A stretch of 64,000 bases of DNA from Roseimaritima ulvae. Lineage in GTDB: Bacteria > Planctomycetota > Planctomycetia > Pirellulales > Pirellulaceae. Made by a program: the position numbers and the translations under genes. This document shows positions 1 to 9,463 of the stretch, piece by piece. The stretch spans positions 2,976,001-3,040,000 of the forward strand of contig NZ_CP042914.1 in assembly GCF_008065135.1 (NCBI RefSeq). Direction: 5' to 3'. The number at the start of each line of letters is the position of its first letter. Positions within the stretch are counted from its first letter, which is position 1. Below the pieces are notes generated by a model. That model saw only the letters and a program-made list of their open reading frames with translations. It was not told the origin of the DNA and did not search any database.

Positions 1-257
1 CCCATCATCCAACCGATCGTCAGCAGCAACGCGATTCGCATGATCATTGCCAATGCCAACCCCACCCGCCGAGCTCGCGGGCGCTGAGCTTCCGGCAAGC
101 GGCTGGTAATGATCGCGATGAACACGATGTTGTCGATTCCCAACACGATCTCCATGACCGTTAACGTCAACAACGCAATGGCCGATTCAAAAGAATACAG
201 CGGAGCCGAGGAGGCTGTGGAAGCGGCTGCGGTGGAGGCAAGCAACAAGCTGGGCAT
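1..257 (-). CDS. TerC/Alx-family integral membrane protein (5' part only)
   Basis: The reading frame runs from ATG at 257 off the left edge of the window. The visible 85 residues contain the family hallmark '[19 protein letters not shown]' followed by '[19 protein letters not shown]', the conserved first transmembrane segments of TerC-like proteins, which are proposed metal-ion exporters or metallochaperones. A short leader precedes them. The C-terminal part is outside the window, so completeness cannot be judged. Family assignment is by motif recall, without a search. Confidence 0.8.
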   Translation of the reverse strand, partial: MPSLLLASTAAASTASSAPLYSFESAIALLTLTVMEIVLGIDNIVFIAIITSRLPEAQRPRARRVGLALAMIMRIALLLTIGWMM

Positions 258-436
258 GGTTGTTGGTTGTTGGTTGTTGGTTGGTGAGTGGGATAGTGAG
301 TAGCATTGCATTGTTATACGGCTACACTTCACCCTCCCCCTGGGAGGGTCGAGCGTCAGCGAGGGGAGGGTTTGTCGGCTGCGGATACGTCCACCACCGC
401 AAATCTCAAATCTCAAATCTCAAATCTCAAATCTCC
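258..436. repeat. Dispersed intergenic repeat with CTCGCTGACGCTCGACC hairpin and AAATCTC heptamers
   Basis: GTTGGTT copies are followed by a block with the stem CCCTCCC...GGGAGGG and then four AAATCTC heptamers at 398-436. The same block occurs in opposite orientation at 3703-4000, and a shorter relative lies at 7757-7905. No coding sense was seen. Confidence 0.75.
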
Positions 437-440
437 CCCT

Positions 441-1205
441 TCACCCTTCCCCCTTTAACCACGGGCTGCAGACGCCGGCCAGGCCGATTAATAATAACAT
501 GCCCAGCGTCAACGTTCTCAGCCGTGCGCGGCCCAGCCAGGTTCCCACATGCAGCCCCGCCCAGGTGACTGCCAACAGCCAGGGCACCAGCAGAAGCGTC
601 GATAACCCGGCAGCCAAAATGCGATTGCCGAACAGCAGCCATAAAATCAGCAGCGCCGGCAGCATGCTGACCAGATACATGGCGAACAAAAAGGCACGCG
701 TTTTTTTGGTGTCCCAGTCGTGAGCCTGAATCCACAGCACCATCATCGGGCCGCCCATTCCGACCAGCCCTTGCAAGAAACCGGACGACGAGAAGGCCAG
801 CCAAGCCCAACCGATTGGCAGGCTATGCCGCGGCTGAGGCCGCATCACGATGATTCCCAAAGTGACCAGAAACACCACGGCTCCCACGACCTGATGGATC
901 TGCGATTTCGGCAACGATTCCAAGCTGACCAACAGGTAGGCGCCCAGCGGCAATGCGGCCAGTCGCAAGCTGGCGGGGAAGGCGAGCTCCCGCGGCAGCA
1001 CATGTTCGCGAAAGGCCCACACGCCGATCAGGTTCTGCGGGATCGTGGCGACCAACAACGCCGCCTGAGCTTCCGGGATGCCATAGCCACTCCATAGCAA
1101 TAGGGGGATGGTCAATAACCCAGCGGCGAACCCCGCGGAGGCTTGGACAAAAATTCCCAGCGTAAGGATCAACATCAACGGCGGTAGCATTTCCCAGGGC
1201 AACAT
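441..1205 (-). CDS. TauE/SafE-family sulfite exporter-like permease
   Basis: About 254 residues with eight hydrophobic segments in the usual two-half arrangement. Glycine-rich motifs are 'ASAGFAAGLLTIPLLL' near the N-terminus and 'GFLQGLVGMGGPMMVLW' in the middle, both typical of the TauE/SafE (DUF81) family of anion or organosulfur exporters in the inner membrane. ATG at 1205 is preferred because it immediately precedes the first hydrophobic stretch; an upstream TTG at 1256 would add 17 polar residues. Substrate cannot be read from sequence. Confidence 0.85.
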   Translation of the reverse strand: MLPWEMLPPLMLILTLGIFVQASAGFAAGLLTIPLLLWSGYGIPEAQAALLVATIPQNLIGVWAFREHVLPRELAFPASLRLAALPLGAYLLVSLESLPKSQIHQVVGAVVFLVTLGIIVMRPQPRHSLPIGWAWLAFSSSGFLQGLVGMGGPMMVLWIQAHDWDTKKTRAFLFAMYLVSMLPALLILWLLFGNRILAAGLSTLLLVPWLLAVTWAGLHVGTWLGRARLRTLTLGMLLLIGLAGVCSPWLKGEG

Positions 1206-1259
1206 CCGCACAGCGTAAAGTTTTTCGCGAATCGATGGGATGGGGCTGTTCGTCAAACG

Positions 1260-1434
1260 GCCCCCCCGCCACGCCCGCGTAGCTACGCTCGCCAGAGCGT
1301 GGGAGCAGGGTAGGCCGGAACAAGCTGTGCGATGTTCCGGCAGGGCAAAGCAAATGGCACTCCCTGCCGGAACGGCGCACGGCTTGTTCCGGCCTACTGA
1401 ATACTACGCCCAATCCACCGTCTGGCGACGGTAG
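1260..1434. repeat. Nested palindromic intergenic repeat
   Basis: Outer arms carry the dispersed word CGTAGCTACG + CTCGCCAGAGCG, and its inverse with GTCTGGCGACGGTAGCTAC. Inside is a large hairpin at about 1310-1397 with arms TAGGCCGGAACAAGC and GCTTGTTCCGGCCTA. The same words recur at 16045-16116 and 17447-17637. Confidence 0.8.
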
Positions 1435-2553
1435 CTACGGAGCGGTAGTGGGCCGGGACCACTGGGCGTACAGTTGTTCATAGCCGTCGAGCATGGCTTC
1501 GATGGTGTGATGCTGACGCACATAGGTTTGATTCGCCGCTCCGATTCGGTTCGCTTCGTCCTCATCAGCCAGCCAGTGGTTGGCCGCGGTGGCCAGTGCC
1601 GGCACATCGCCCTGCGGCACGCACTGTTGCTGGGGGGCATGGTTCAGCAATTCCGCCACGCCTTCGACTTCGTTACACACCACCGGTCGCCCCGCCGCCA
1701 TGGCTTCCAAGACCACGTTGGGCATGCCTTCGTAGCGACTGCACAGCATGAACAGCCGGGCGGCTCGCATCAGCGGCGCCACATCGGCTTGCCAGGGCAA
1801 CCGCCGCGCCCGCTGGCCGGGCATGCTGCGGCACTGCTGGTCGCACCAGGACCGCAGGGGGCCGTCGCCAACCAGTACCAACCAAGCCTGAGGATCCTCA
1901 GCCAAAAAACGTTGGGCGGCGGCAAATAATCGCTCCAGGCCCTTTTGCGGATCCAAGCGGCCCACAAACAGCACCACCCTGGCGGTTTCCGGCAGATCGA
2001 AGGTTTGCCAGTCGAGCGGCCGAGCGTCGGCGAAACGCGGCACGTCGACGGCGTTGGGGATCACGTGGATGTCGGTATCGGACGTGGCCAGATATTGTTG
2101 CGCGAAATCGGCGACCGATCGACTGACGCAGATCAGGCCTTGCATCTTGCGGACCAGCCGGCGTTCCAGCCACAGCCGTCCCGGGCGGCGCTGAGCCACC
2201 CGCACGCCCCCCACGCGAACCGGTACGCCGGCCATCGCCGCCGCGGCGGTTCCCAACACATTGGCGTGGAACAGGAAGGTTTGGACCAGGTCCGGACGCT
2301 CGTCCCGCAGCAGCTTTCGCACTCGCATCAGTGCCAGCGGCGCGAGGTAGCTCGACGCGGACCGGGCGGACAGCAAGGGCACGGCGGCTTGTTCCAATCT
2401 GCTGGCCAGTTCATCCCGCGGCGGGGCAGGCGGCGGGGCCAGCGAGATCACTCGCACCCCATGCCCACGACGGCTCATCCCGATCGCCAGCTCGGTCAAA
2501 CAGCGTTCCGCCCCACCGACGGACAGTTCGGTAATGATAAAATCGATTCGCAT
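1435..2553 (-). CDS. Glycosyltransferase family 4 (GT-B fold)
   Basis: 372 residues, normal for GT4. The N-terminus 'MRIDFIITELSVGGAERCL' is the classical nucleotide-sugar glycosyltransferase start with the GGAER loop. The C-terminal donor-binding half has 'VVLFVGRLDPQKGLERL', 'LVLVGDGPL' and the EX7E signature in 'SRYEGMPNVVLEAMAAGRPVV'. It probably transfers a sugar to a polysaccharide or glycolipid at the cytoplasmic membrane; no pathway genes adjoin it. It is divergent from queA with an 86-base gap. Confidence 0.9.
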   Translation of the reverse strand: MRIDFIITELSVGGAERCLTELAIGMSRRGHGVRVISLAPPPAPPRDELASRLEQAAVPLLSARSASSYLAPLALMRVRKLLRDERPDLVQTFLFHANVLGTAAAAMAGVPVRVGGVRVAQRRPGRLWLERRLVRKMQGLICVSRSVADFAQQYLATSDTDIHVIPNAVDVPRFADARPLDWQTFDLPETARVVLFVGRLDPQKGLERLFAAAQRFLAEDPQAWLVLVGDGPLRSWCDQQCRSMPGQRARRLPWQADVAPLMRAARLFMLCSRYEGMPNVVLEAMAAGRPVVCNEVEGVAELLNHAPQQQCVPQGDVPALATAANHWLADEDEANRIGAANQTYVRQHHTIEAMLDGYEQLYAQWSRPTTAP

Positions 2554-2639
2554 GCCGTAACCCTACCATGAAACATGACTCTCGCCCCTCGCCCCTCGCC
2601 CCGGGTCGTCAGCTGGCCGCGTCTAGCGTATCGTTTGCG

Positions 2640-3701
2640 ATGATGAACGAACACAATATCGCCTCCTACGACTACGACCTTCCCCGCGAACGCATCGCGC
2701 AGGAACCGGTGGCCGTGCGCAGTGATGCCCGCCTGATGGTGCTCGACCGGTACAGCGGCACGATCCAACATCGCTACATCCGCGACCTGCCGGAATTGCT
2801 GCACGCCGACGATACGCTGATTCTGAACAATAGCCGCGTCGTGCCGGCTCGGCTGCTGGGCTATCGCACTCGAACCCGCGGCCGCTGGCAGGGACTGTAT
2901 CTCCGCAGCGATGCCAACACGGGCGTCTGGGAAGTGCTCAGCAAAACCCGCGGACGGCTGGAAATCGGCGAGACCATCACGCTGCAAGACCGCAACACTC
3001 GCGACGGTGTATTGTTGGAGGTGATGGCTCGGACCGACAACGGCAACCTGCTAGTCAAGCCGCAAGCCGACGCGGCGGCCGGCGAGCTGCTGCGGCAGTT
3101 CGGCTGGATCCCGCTGCCCCCCTACATCCGCGATGGTCGGATGGTCGATGCGGACGTGCAGTCCTACCAGACCGTCTACGCCGCGCACGATGGTTCCGTC
3201 GCCGCGCCCACCGCCGGCCTGCATTTCACCAAACCGCTGCTGAAGCAGTTGACCGAAAAAGGTCTGCACCTGGCGGAAGTCACCCTGCACGTGGGAATCG
3301 GTACCTTCCGCCCGATCGCTGTGGAAGATTTAAACCAACACGTGATGCACACCGAATGGGGAAGTATCGACGCCGCCGCCGCTCAGACGCTGAACGATAC
3401 CGTATCGCGTGGCGGACGTCGGATCGCCGTCGGCACCACCTCGGTGCGGACCGTCGAGTCGGCGGCCCAGGATGACGGCACGCTGCAAGCCTGGACCGGA
3501 ATGTGCGACCTGTTCATCCAACCCGGCTACCGCTTCAAAGCCATCGATGGCCTGTTGACCAATTTCCACCTGCCACGCAGCTCACTGCTGGTCCTGGTCA
3601 GCGCCTTCGCCGGCCGAGAACGCATCATGCAAGCCTACGATGAAGCCATCCAAAACGAATATCGCTTCTTCAGCTACGGCGACGCGATGTTGATTATTTA
3701 G
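2640..3701 (+). CDS. queA: tRNA preQ1(34) S-adenosylmethionine ribosyltransferase-isomerase QueA
   Basis: Converts preQ1 in the tRNA anticodon to epoxyqueuosine using S-adenosylmethionine. Family motifs are 'YDYDLPRERIAQEP' at the start, 'DTLILNNSRVVPARL', 'YQTVYAAHDGSVAAPTAGLHFT', 'LHVGIGTFRP' and 'IDGLLTNFHLPRSSLLVLVSA' near the end. The open frame extends upstream to 2568, but that leader is unlike QueA, so ATG at 2640 or 2643 is preferred; the protein is then about 353 residues, the usual length. Confidence 0.93.
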   Translation: MMNEHNIASYDYDLPRERIAQEPVAVRSDARLMVLDRYSGTIQHRYIRDLPELLHADDTLILNNSRVVPARLLGYRTRTRGRWQGLYLRSDANTGVWEVLSKTRGRLEIGETITLQDRNTRDGVLLEVMARTDNGNLLVKPQADAAAGELLRQFGWIPLPPYIRDGRMVDADVQSYQTVYAAHDGSVAAPTAGLHFTKPLLKQLTEKGLHLAEVTLHVGIGTFRPIAVEDLNQHVMHTEWGSIDAAAAQTLNDTVSRGGRRIAVGTTSVRTVESAAQDDGTLQAWTGMCDLFIQPGYRFKAIDGLLTNFHLPRSSLLVLVSAFAGRERIMQAYDEAIQNEYRFFSYGDAMLII

Positions 3702-3702
3702 T

Positions 3703-3852
3703 TGCGAGATGCGAGATGCGAGTTGCGAGTTGCGAGATTTGAGATTTGAGATTTGAGATTTGAGATTTGAGATTTGAGATTTGAGATTTGAGATTTGAGA
3801 TTTGAGATTTGAGATTTGAGATTTGAGATTTGAGATTTGAGATTTGAGATTT
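3703..3852. repeat. GAGATTT heptamer tandem repeat
   Basis: Begins with degenerate GCGAGAT/GCGAGTT units and becomes a near-perfect array of the 7-base unit GAGATTT from about 3735 to 3852. It is the reverse complement of the short AAATCTC array at 398-436 and therefore part of the same dispersed element. Confidence 0.9.
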
Positions 3853-4000
3853 GCGGTGGTGGACGTATCCGTAGCTGACAAACCCTCCCCTCGCTGACGC
3901 TCGACCCTCCCAGGGGGAGGGTGAAGTGTATCCGTATAACAATCCAATGCTACTCACTGCCCCACTGCCCCACTGCCCCACTGCCTCAACCAACAACCAA
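3853..4000. repeat. Inverted copy of the dispersed element at 258-436
   Basis: Carries the hairpin words of the left copy in reverse order, then CACTGCCC repeats and CAACCAACAACCAA just before the Nudix start. Together with the heptamer array it forms a 300-base gene-free interval. Confidence 0.75.
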
Positions 4001-4004
4001 CCCC

Positions 4005-4613
4005 ATGTCCGCTACCGAAGAACAGATTCTTGTCATCCCGGCTGCTACGCTTGACGGCTTGGGCGCTTTCGAAGGTTTTCAATCCGATGTCCAGCGTTAC
4101 TTGCAACCGATCTTGGCCAGCGGCGAGCTGTCGTTTCGGCCGCGGAGCGAGATGGAGCAGGATCCTTCGTTTAAGCAATTGATCCCCTATGTCGTGTTGC
4201 AGTGGACCGACGGCGCGGGGATCACGCACGTGTTTAATTACACCCGCGGCAGCGGACAGGGCGAAGCTCGCTTGCACGCCAAACGCAGCATCGGAATCGG
4301 CGGTCATATCTCGGCCGAAGATGCTGCCGGGGGTAGCGATCCGTATCGCACGGGGATGCAGCGGGAACTGGAAGAAGAGGTCCGTTTGGATTCCAAGTTC
4401 GAAGAGTCTTGCGTGGGGCTGATCTACGATCCGTCCTCGGAAGTCGGTCGCGTGCACCTGGGCATCGTGCATCGGTTTGTGTTGCAGTCGCCCGATGTGA
4501 AGCCCAACGAGGACGACATCTGCAACACCGGTTTCATCACGCTGGACCAACTGCACGCTCGTCGCGATTCCTTGGAGACCTGGTCGCAGCTGTGCTTGGA
4601 CCACCTGTTCTAA
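4005..4613 (+). CDS. Nudix-type hydrolase (COG4112-like predicted phosphoesterase)
   Basis: 202 residues from ATG 4005; the frame is open further upstream only through repeat DNA. The Nudix-like box reads 'GGHISAEDAAGG' then 'RELEEEV', i.e. the REUXEE core is present but with a longer insertion between the first glycine and the RELEEE than in the canonical 23-residue box, as in the COG4112 branch. Expected to hydrolyse a nucleoside-diphosphate-linked substrate; which one is unknown. The cysteine desulfurase gene starts 9 bases after its stop, suggesting co-transcription. Confidence 0.75.
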   Translation: MSATEEQILVIPAATLDGLGAFEGFQSDVQRYLQPILASGELSFRPRSEMEQDPSFKQLIPYVVLQWTDGAGITHVFNYTRGSGQGEARLHAKRSIGIGGHISAEDAAGGSDPYRTGMQRELEEEVRLDSKFEESCVGLIYDPSSEVGRVHLGIVHRFVLQSPDVKPNEDDICNTGFITLDQLHARRDSLETWSQLCLDHLF

Positions 4614-4622
4614 AGGGCTGAC

Positions 4623-5798
4623 ATGACCGATCGAATCTATCTCGATCATCACTCGACCACGCCCTGTGACCGGCGGGTTGCCGAGGTCATGCAGCGGATG
4701 CTGGTGGACGAATTCGGCAACGCCAGCAGTCAGCATCTATTCGGGCAAGCGGCCGCGGCGGCGGTGGTGGAGTCGACCGACGAAATGGCCGCCGCCTTGG
4801 AGGTGCTGCCCAGCGAACTGCTGTTTACCAGTGGGGCGACCGAGAGCAACACGCTGGCTTTGTACGGCGTCTGTCGCCATCCTCGTCAGCGGCGACGCAA
4901 GATCGTGACCGCCGCGACCGAACACCCGGCGGTGCTCGACCCCCTGGCGCGGCTCGCCCAAGAAGGTTTCGAAGTGGTTCATGTTCCGCCCTACCCGCAT
5001 TCGCATCCTCTGGTCGGGCAAGTCGACATGGAGGCTTTGCTGGAAGCCATCGACGACCAGACGGCCTTGGTATCGCTGATGTGGGCCAACAACGAAATCG
5101 GCACCTTGCAACCGCTGCAGCAGGTGGCCGAGCGTTGTCATCAAGTCGGCGCGCTGTTGCACTGCGATGCCACTCAAGCCATCGGCCGCGTGCCGGTGTC
5201 GCTGGCCAAGGTCGACGTGGATTTGTTGAGCGGTTCGGCGCACAAGTTCTATGGTCCCAAAGGCGTGGGGATGCTGTACGTGCGACAGACCGGACGACGC
5301 GTTCGGCTGCGCCCCATGATCGAAGGCGGCGGCCAACAACAAGGCCTCCGCAGCGGCACGCTGAACGTTCCTGGTATCGTCGCCATGGGGCGGGCACTGT
5401 CGATCGCGATGGCTCAACTGGACAGCGATACCGATCGCATTGGTGGACTTCGTGATCGGCTGTGGAACAAGCTCGCGACCGGCGTCGACGGTTTGCAGCG
5501 GAACGGGCCCGCGTTTGAAGCGGGGCGGTTGGCGGGCAACCTGAACGTGTTGTTTCCCGGCGTAGAAGGCGAAGCGTTGATGGCCGCGGTCCCCAGCGTG
5601 GCCTGCTCCAGCGGCTCGGCTTGCAACAGCGTGAACCCGGAACCGAGCCACGTTCTGTTAGCGATCGGACGCAGCGAAGCGGAAGCTCGCTCGAGTCTGC
5701 GGTTCGGCATCGGCCGCTTTAATACCGAACAGGAAATCGATACGGCGGCCGAACGGTTGATCGCCGCTTATCGGCATCTTCGCACGATGCTGGCCTGA
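4623..5798 (+). CDS. Cysteine desulfurase (NifS/IscS-type, PLP-dependent)
   Basis: 391 residues. Visible motifs: 'FTSGATESNTLALYG' (cofactor phosphate binding), 'EHPAVLDPL' (His stacking on PLP), 'DATQAIGRVPV', the Schiff-base lysine in 'SGSAHKFYGPKGVG', 'GLRSGTLNVPGIV', and the catalytic-cysteine loop 'ACSSGSACNS'. It mobilises sulfur from cysteine for Fe-S clusters or thiolated tRNA. The loop resembles NifS/IscS group I. No Fe-S scaffold gene is adjacent, so its specific partner is unknown. Confidence 0.92.
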   Translation: MTDRIYLDHHSTTPCDRRVAEVMQRMLVDEFGNASSQHLFGQAAAAAVVESTDEMAAALEVLPSELLFTSGATESNTLALYGVCRHPRQRRRKIVTAATEHPAVLDPLARLAQEGFEVVHVPPYPHSHPLVGQVDMEALLEAIDDQTALVSLMWANNEIGTLQPLQQVAERCHQVGALLHCDATQAIGRVPVSLAKVDVDLLSGSAHKFYGPKGVGMLYVRQTGRRVRLRPMIEGGGQQQGLRSGTLNVPGIVAMGRALSIAMAQLDSDTDRIGGLRDRLWNKLATGVDGLQRNGPAFEAGRLAGNLNVLFPGVEGEALMAAVPSVACSSGSACNSVNPEPSHVLLAIGRSEAEARSSLRFGIGRFNTEQEIDTAAERLIAAYRHLRTMLA

Positions 5799-5846
5799 GT
5801 TTAAATTGGGGGCGAATTTCCAACTTTCAATTGCGAGTACACCAAG

Positions 5847-6572
5847 ATGATCGAATTGGGCGTGAACGTGGATCACGTGGCTACGGTTCGGCAAGCACGA
5901 CGGACGTATGAACCCGATCCCGCCATCGCGGCGGCTTTGGCTGAACAGGGCGGCGCCGATGGGATCACGTTTCATCTTCGCGAAGACCGACGGCATATTC
6001 AGGAACGCGACGTCGACGTGCTGATGAAAACCGTCACCGTCAAAACCAATCTCGAAATCGCCTGCGACGAGCCGACGGTCGACATCGCTTGTCGCTACAA
6101 GCCCACCTGGGCATTGCTGGTCCCCGAAGGCCGGCAGGAAGTCACCACCGAGGGCGGTTTGAATCTGACCGCTGACCGAGGCCGCGTGGCGCGCGCGGTG
6201 GAACGGCTGCGCGAACAGGGGATCTTGGTCAGTTTGTTCCTCGATCCCGATCTCGAACAAATCGACGCGGCGGAACAGTTGGGCGTCGACGCCGTGGAAC
6301 TGCACACCGGACCGTACGCCAACGCCTCCGCGGCCTCCCGCCCAGACGAACTGCAGCGACTGGCCAGTGCCGGCCAACGCATCCGTCAAGCCGGTTTGCG
6401 CCTGCACGCCGGCCACGGTCTGAACTACGTCAACGTGCGTCCCGTCGCGGCGTTACCGGAAATGATCGAATTGAACATCGGCCACGCGATCGTTTCGCGA
6501 GCCGTAATGGTGGGGATGCGGGACGCGGTCGCCGAAATGCGCCGCCTGCTCGATCTGATCCAGCCGGTCTAG
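5847..6572 (+). CDS. pdxJ: Pyridoxine 5'-phosphate synthase PdxJ
   Basis: 241 residues, normal length. Family motifs in order: '[16 protein letters not shown]', '[33 protein letters not shown]', 'NLEIA', '[15 protein letters not shown]', 'VSLFLDPD', 'VELHTGPYA', 'LHAGHGLNY' and '[13 protein letters not shown]'. It condenses 1-deoxy-D-xylulose 5-phosphate with aminoacetone phosphate to make pyridoxine 5'-phosphate. It lies 48 bases after the PLP-dependent cysteine desulfurase, on the same strand. Confidence 0.96.
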   Translation: MIELGVNVDHVATVRQARRTYEPDPAIAAALAEQGGADGITFHLREDRRHIQERDVDVLMKTVTVKTNLEIACDEPTVDIACRYKPTWALLVPEGRQEVTTEGGLNLTADRGRVARAVERLREQGILVSLFLDPDLEQIDAAEQLGVDAVELHTGPYANASAASRPDELQRLASAGQRIRQAGLRLHAGHGLNYVNVRPVAALPEMIELNIGHAIVSRAVMVGMRDAVAEMRRLLDLIQPV

Positions 6573-6632
6573 CGCATCGCCCTATCAGCCGTATCGCGCT
6601 AGCGACCGGTTCGCCGGGGCCGTAAAACGCGC

Positions 6633-6668
6633 ACAAAAAAAGCGTGCCGGTCAATCGACCGCCACGCT
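6633..6668 (-). terminator. Rho-independent terminator-like hairpin for the 6757-7488 gene
   Basis: Read on the minus strand: arms AGCGTG/CACGCT with an inner GGTC/GACC pair, followed by seven T. It lies about 90 bases past the stop of the secreted-protein gene. Confidence 0.75.
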
Positions 6669-6756
6669 CAATAATGGAACCCAACAATAATGCGTTGATA
6701 AATGAACCAACCGATAAAGTCAAGTCACCGCCGCTGGCCAAAATGTCCGCTCGCGG

Positions 6757-7488
6757 CTAGTTCTGGGCGGCGGTAAGCACTCGGGTGCCGGGTGCGAATC
6801 GAGCTTCCCATTCGACGCTTTCCAGAAATTCGAGAGCGTTGATGTACAGGTTCAGTTCGATGGAGTCGCGTCCAGCTTCCAAGATCTCTTTCATCTCCGA
6901 CACTTCCCGTCGAATCATTTCGTAGTTGCGGCTACCCCAGCCCGAGTTTTCCACCGAGCGGTCGTTGAGCAGTTTGAGGATGGTTTCGCGGTGTTCACCA
7001 AACACGGCTCCGTCGAGCGGGAAGGGCCAACGGATCGCGCCCGATTCAGCGTCGTACTCGTCGACGGTGAGCCGTTCGGGGCTGCGTGCGGCGGCGAGTT
7101 TCTGGTAGCCCGACATGTCCAACGGTTTACGGCGGTAACGTTCTTGATAGTCGCTCCACAGGTCGCGGCGAGCATAGTAGGCTTCGGTGCGTCGGACCGT
7201 GTTGTCGATTGCGCGACGATAGGCTTCTTGGAAGTTCACCGCGGCCAGCGAATTGTAGTAGTTGCTCTTGCCGGCGCTTTCCACGAGCGCCGCGGCGCCG
7301 CGAAGCCGACCTTCGTCTACCGTGCTCGCATGATGCAGCCACGTGAAGCCGTTGTCCGGATAAGCGATCGCCGGCGCGTAGCCATCGCTACTGCTCTGCG
7401 GGGCGGCATCCTGGGCCAACAGTGCGGGGGCGGTCCATGCGGTCGCAACCAATAATCCAACGGTGCAGGTGTGTTTCAGAAGACTCAT
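6757..7488 (-). CDS. Secreted protein of unknown function
   Basis: 243 residues from ATG 7488, chosen because GGGGATC lies about 8 bases upstream and a signal peptide follows ('MSLLKHTCTVGLLVATAWTAPALLAQ', cleavage probably after LLAQ). The mature part is rich in charged and aromatic residues, with 'AYRRAIDNTVRRTEAYYARRDLW' suggesting helical structure. No family was recognised. It appears monocistronic with its own terminator. The start could be 12 codons upstream at 7524 but that would mask the signal peptide. Confidence 0.75.
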   Translation of the reverse strand: MSLLKHTCTVGLLVATAWTAPALLAQDAAPQSSSDGYAPAIAYPDNGFTWLHHASTVDEGRLRGAAALVESAGKSNYYNSLAAVNFQEAYRRAIDNTVRRTEAYYARRDLWSDYQERYRRKPLDMSGYQKLAAARSPERLTVDEYDAESGAIRWPFPLDGAVFGEHRETILKLLNDRSVENSGWGSRNYEMIRREVSEMKEILEAGRDSIELNLYINALEFLESVEWEARFAPGTRVLTAAQN

Positions 7489-7524
7489 CTTAAGATCCCC
7501 GTAAAAATTTGACTTGACGACCAT

Positions 7525-8250
7525 TAAATAGATGCAACTGGTGTGCCAAAGGTTCCTTTTGACGCGCTTCTACGGTCTAAGTCAAGCGATATAATCAAGT
7601 TACGCAGATTTCGAGCGAATAATTCGTCTCCGGCAAGACGTATCAAACTGAGACAATCTGTTCAACAAGAGAGTCAATTCCGCTCCATCATGGCTCAAAA
7701 TCTGTCCAGACTGAGGGAATGCCACGGTGGCGAGCGAGCCATCTAGGACGGGTTAGGCCCGGAGGGACGTGAAGTGTATTCATGACGGATTCCTTTCACT
7801 CTCCCTCTGGGAGAGTCGAGCGTCAGCGAGGAGAGGGCGACCGCGCCGCTGCAAAAATCATAAAAACCTCCCCTCGCTAAGTTCGACCCTCCTTGAAAAG
7901 GAGGGAGCGTACTAAATCCGACCACACCTTGGAATTCTCTCCGGGCCGAAGGTCCAGCAGGTTGCATAGCCCAGGGCAAGGCAACGCGAGGGGAACGAGG
8001 GCATGGGGGCCGAGTCCCCAGGCCTTCACTTCGCTCGCAAGCTCGCTACGTTCGACCTGGGCTATGCAAACGGCTTGACCTTCGGCCCGTAAGAACTTTC
8101 CCAACTTACAAATCGCACGTCCTCCGGGCCTTGTAGTTCCTGTTATCTTTGGTCCGGCGGTTCACACCGCCGGCAGAGACTATGTCGGCACTCCGTGCCT
8201 GGGCGGAACGCTGTCCAGCACGGCACGGCCGGGGACAGTCACCGCGCCTC
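7525..8250. other. Gene-free interval with two palindromic repeats
   Basis: No credible gene in about 700 bases. At 7757-7905 lies a relative of the CTCGCTGACGCTCGACC element. At 7963-8067 a long inverted repeat has arms GCATAGCCCAGG and CCTGGGCTATGC around CTTCACTTCGCTCGCAAGC. The segment 7490-7740 is A+T richer and may hold the promoter of the minus-strand gene, but no clear boxes were identified. Confidence 0.6.
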
Positions 8251-8251
8251 C

Positions 8252-9190
8252 CTATGGCAGCGTGGCAACTTCGCTGCCCGCTCGGGTGGAAACCGCTTGA
8301 TAGATCACGTTGTCCACCGTTTCGGCCAGGAAACGCACCGAACCATCCACCAACGCGAACTCGGCGCCGCCGGGATGCTGGCTGCGGAACGCGCCATACA
8401 CCGTGGACGTATTGTCGTGGCGGTTAAAGCGATGATGGGTCGATCCCCAGGAGTATCCTGCATAGCCGTACGCCCAGACGCCGCCGTAGGAGGTCGAAGG
8501 CACGCCGGCGGGCATGAAATCGGTTTCGCCGGCCAGGAAGGTGTTGGAGGTGCCGTCCAGGACGTCACGGAACTTCGTGGGGTGGCGGTGATTCGGACCC
8601 GGGGTTTCGCCGGCGGCAAGATACGTCTTGATGGGCACGATCGCCCCGTCAAAAGACGGTTCAGGCAGTCCGTAATACACCGCGTAATGCAGCATGCTGA
8701 CGTCGGGCGTGCCCGAGCAGAACAGGTAGCTCATCGGCGCCCGGTCGCCTGCCAGCGGACCGCTGGGCAGGCTCATCGTGGGGCACAGGTAAGTCGGGAT
8801 GATCTCTTTTTTCAAGGAATCATTCGTCCAGCCGTCACCATCGGTGTCGACCGTGCTGTTGTGCGGCTCTTCGGGGTCCCAGCGGTCAGCGATCGCATCG
8901 CCTTCGATGAAGGGCAGGATTTGGATGTGGCCGGTCGCCCAGGTGCTGCCATCGTCGCCTGCCAAGCGGTCGCGGGTGGCGTAGGGGAATTTACCATAGG
9001 TGTCGTGAAAATTGTGCGTGCCCAGGGCAATCTGCTTCATCTGATTGCTACAGGACATCCGCCGAGCCGCTTCGCGAGCGGCTTGGACGGCTGGCAGCAG
9101 CAGCCCCACCAGCACGCCGATGATGGCGATCACGACGAGTAGTTCGACCAAGGTAAAGCCCATGCGGGCACGGAGGTGCCGTTGAGACAT
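8252..9190 (-). CDS. DUF1559 prepilin-like protein
   Basis: 312 residues. The start ATG at 9190 has GGAGAAC 7 bases upstream. The type IV prepilin leader '[39 protein letters not shown]' is the exact planctomycete DUF1559 signature, with methylation/cleavage at the Gly-Phe. The C-terminus carries the family end motif '[26 protein letters not shown]'. This H-x-G/DGSV family is massively expanded in planctomycetes and is thought to be exported by a type II/IV-pilus-like system. Single gene, no operon partner. Confidence 0.95.
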   Translation of the reverse strand: MSQRHLRARMGFTLVELLVVIAIIGVLVGLLLPAVQAAREAARRMSCSNQMKQIALGTHNFHDTYGKFPYATRDRLAGDDGSTWATGHIQILPFIEGDAIADRWDPEEPHNSTVDTDGDGWTNDSLKKEIIPTYLCPTMSLPSGPLAGDRAPMSYLFCSGTPDVSMLHYAVYYGLPEPSFDGAIVPIKTYLAAGETPGPNHRHPTKFRDVLDGTSNTFLAGETDFMPAGVPSTSYGGVWAYGYAGYSWGSTHHRFNRHDNTSTVYGAFRSQHPGGAEFALVDGSVRFLAETVDNVIYQAVSTRAGSEVATLP

Positions 9191-9463
9191 CTCGAGTTCT
9201 CCACGTAAAAGATAGACGGACCTCGCCCTTGGCTTAACGGACCAAGGGGGAGTCGTCACACGTGGCGGGCTGCCGAAAGAAGGTGGCTGGCTTCGCTGAC
9301 GAAAACAAATTTGCGTTCGCGATACTGAAACTCAATCTCAATAACGCTCCGGCTATGATGTGGCCCGCTCGCGGCGATGTCAAGCAGGAAAGCAGGAAAG
9401 TAAAAACTTTCCGCGGCCGCGCGGCGGGCCTCCCGAGGGCGGGCGTCTGCAGAGTCGCGGCGG

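Noticed and set aside
3703-3852. CRISPR-like repetition
   Set aside because: The unit is a 7-base tandem heptamer with no spacers.
8195-9142. 315-codon plus-strand open frame opposite the DUF1559 gene
   Set aside because: Shadow of a strongly supported prepilin-like gene in high-GC DNA.
9325-9350. Fur-box-like GATACTGAAACTCAATCTCA upstream of the DUF1559 gene
   Set aside because: Only partial resemblance and no iron-related gene; not enough to call an operator.
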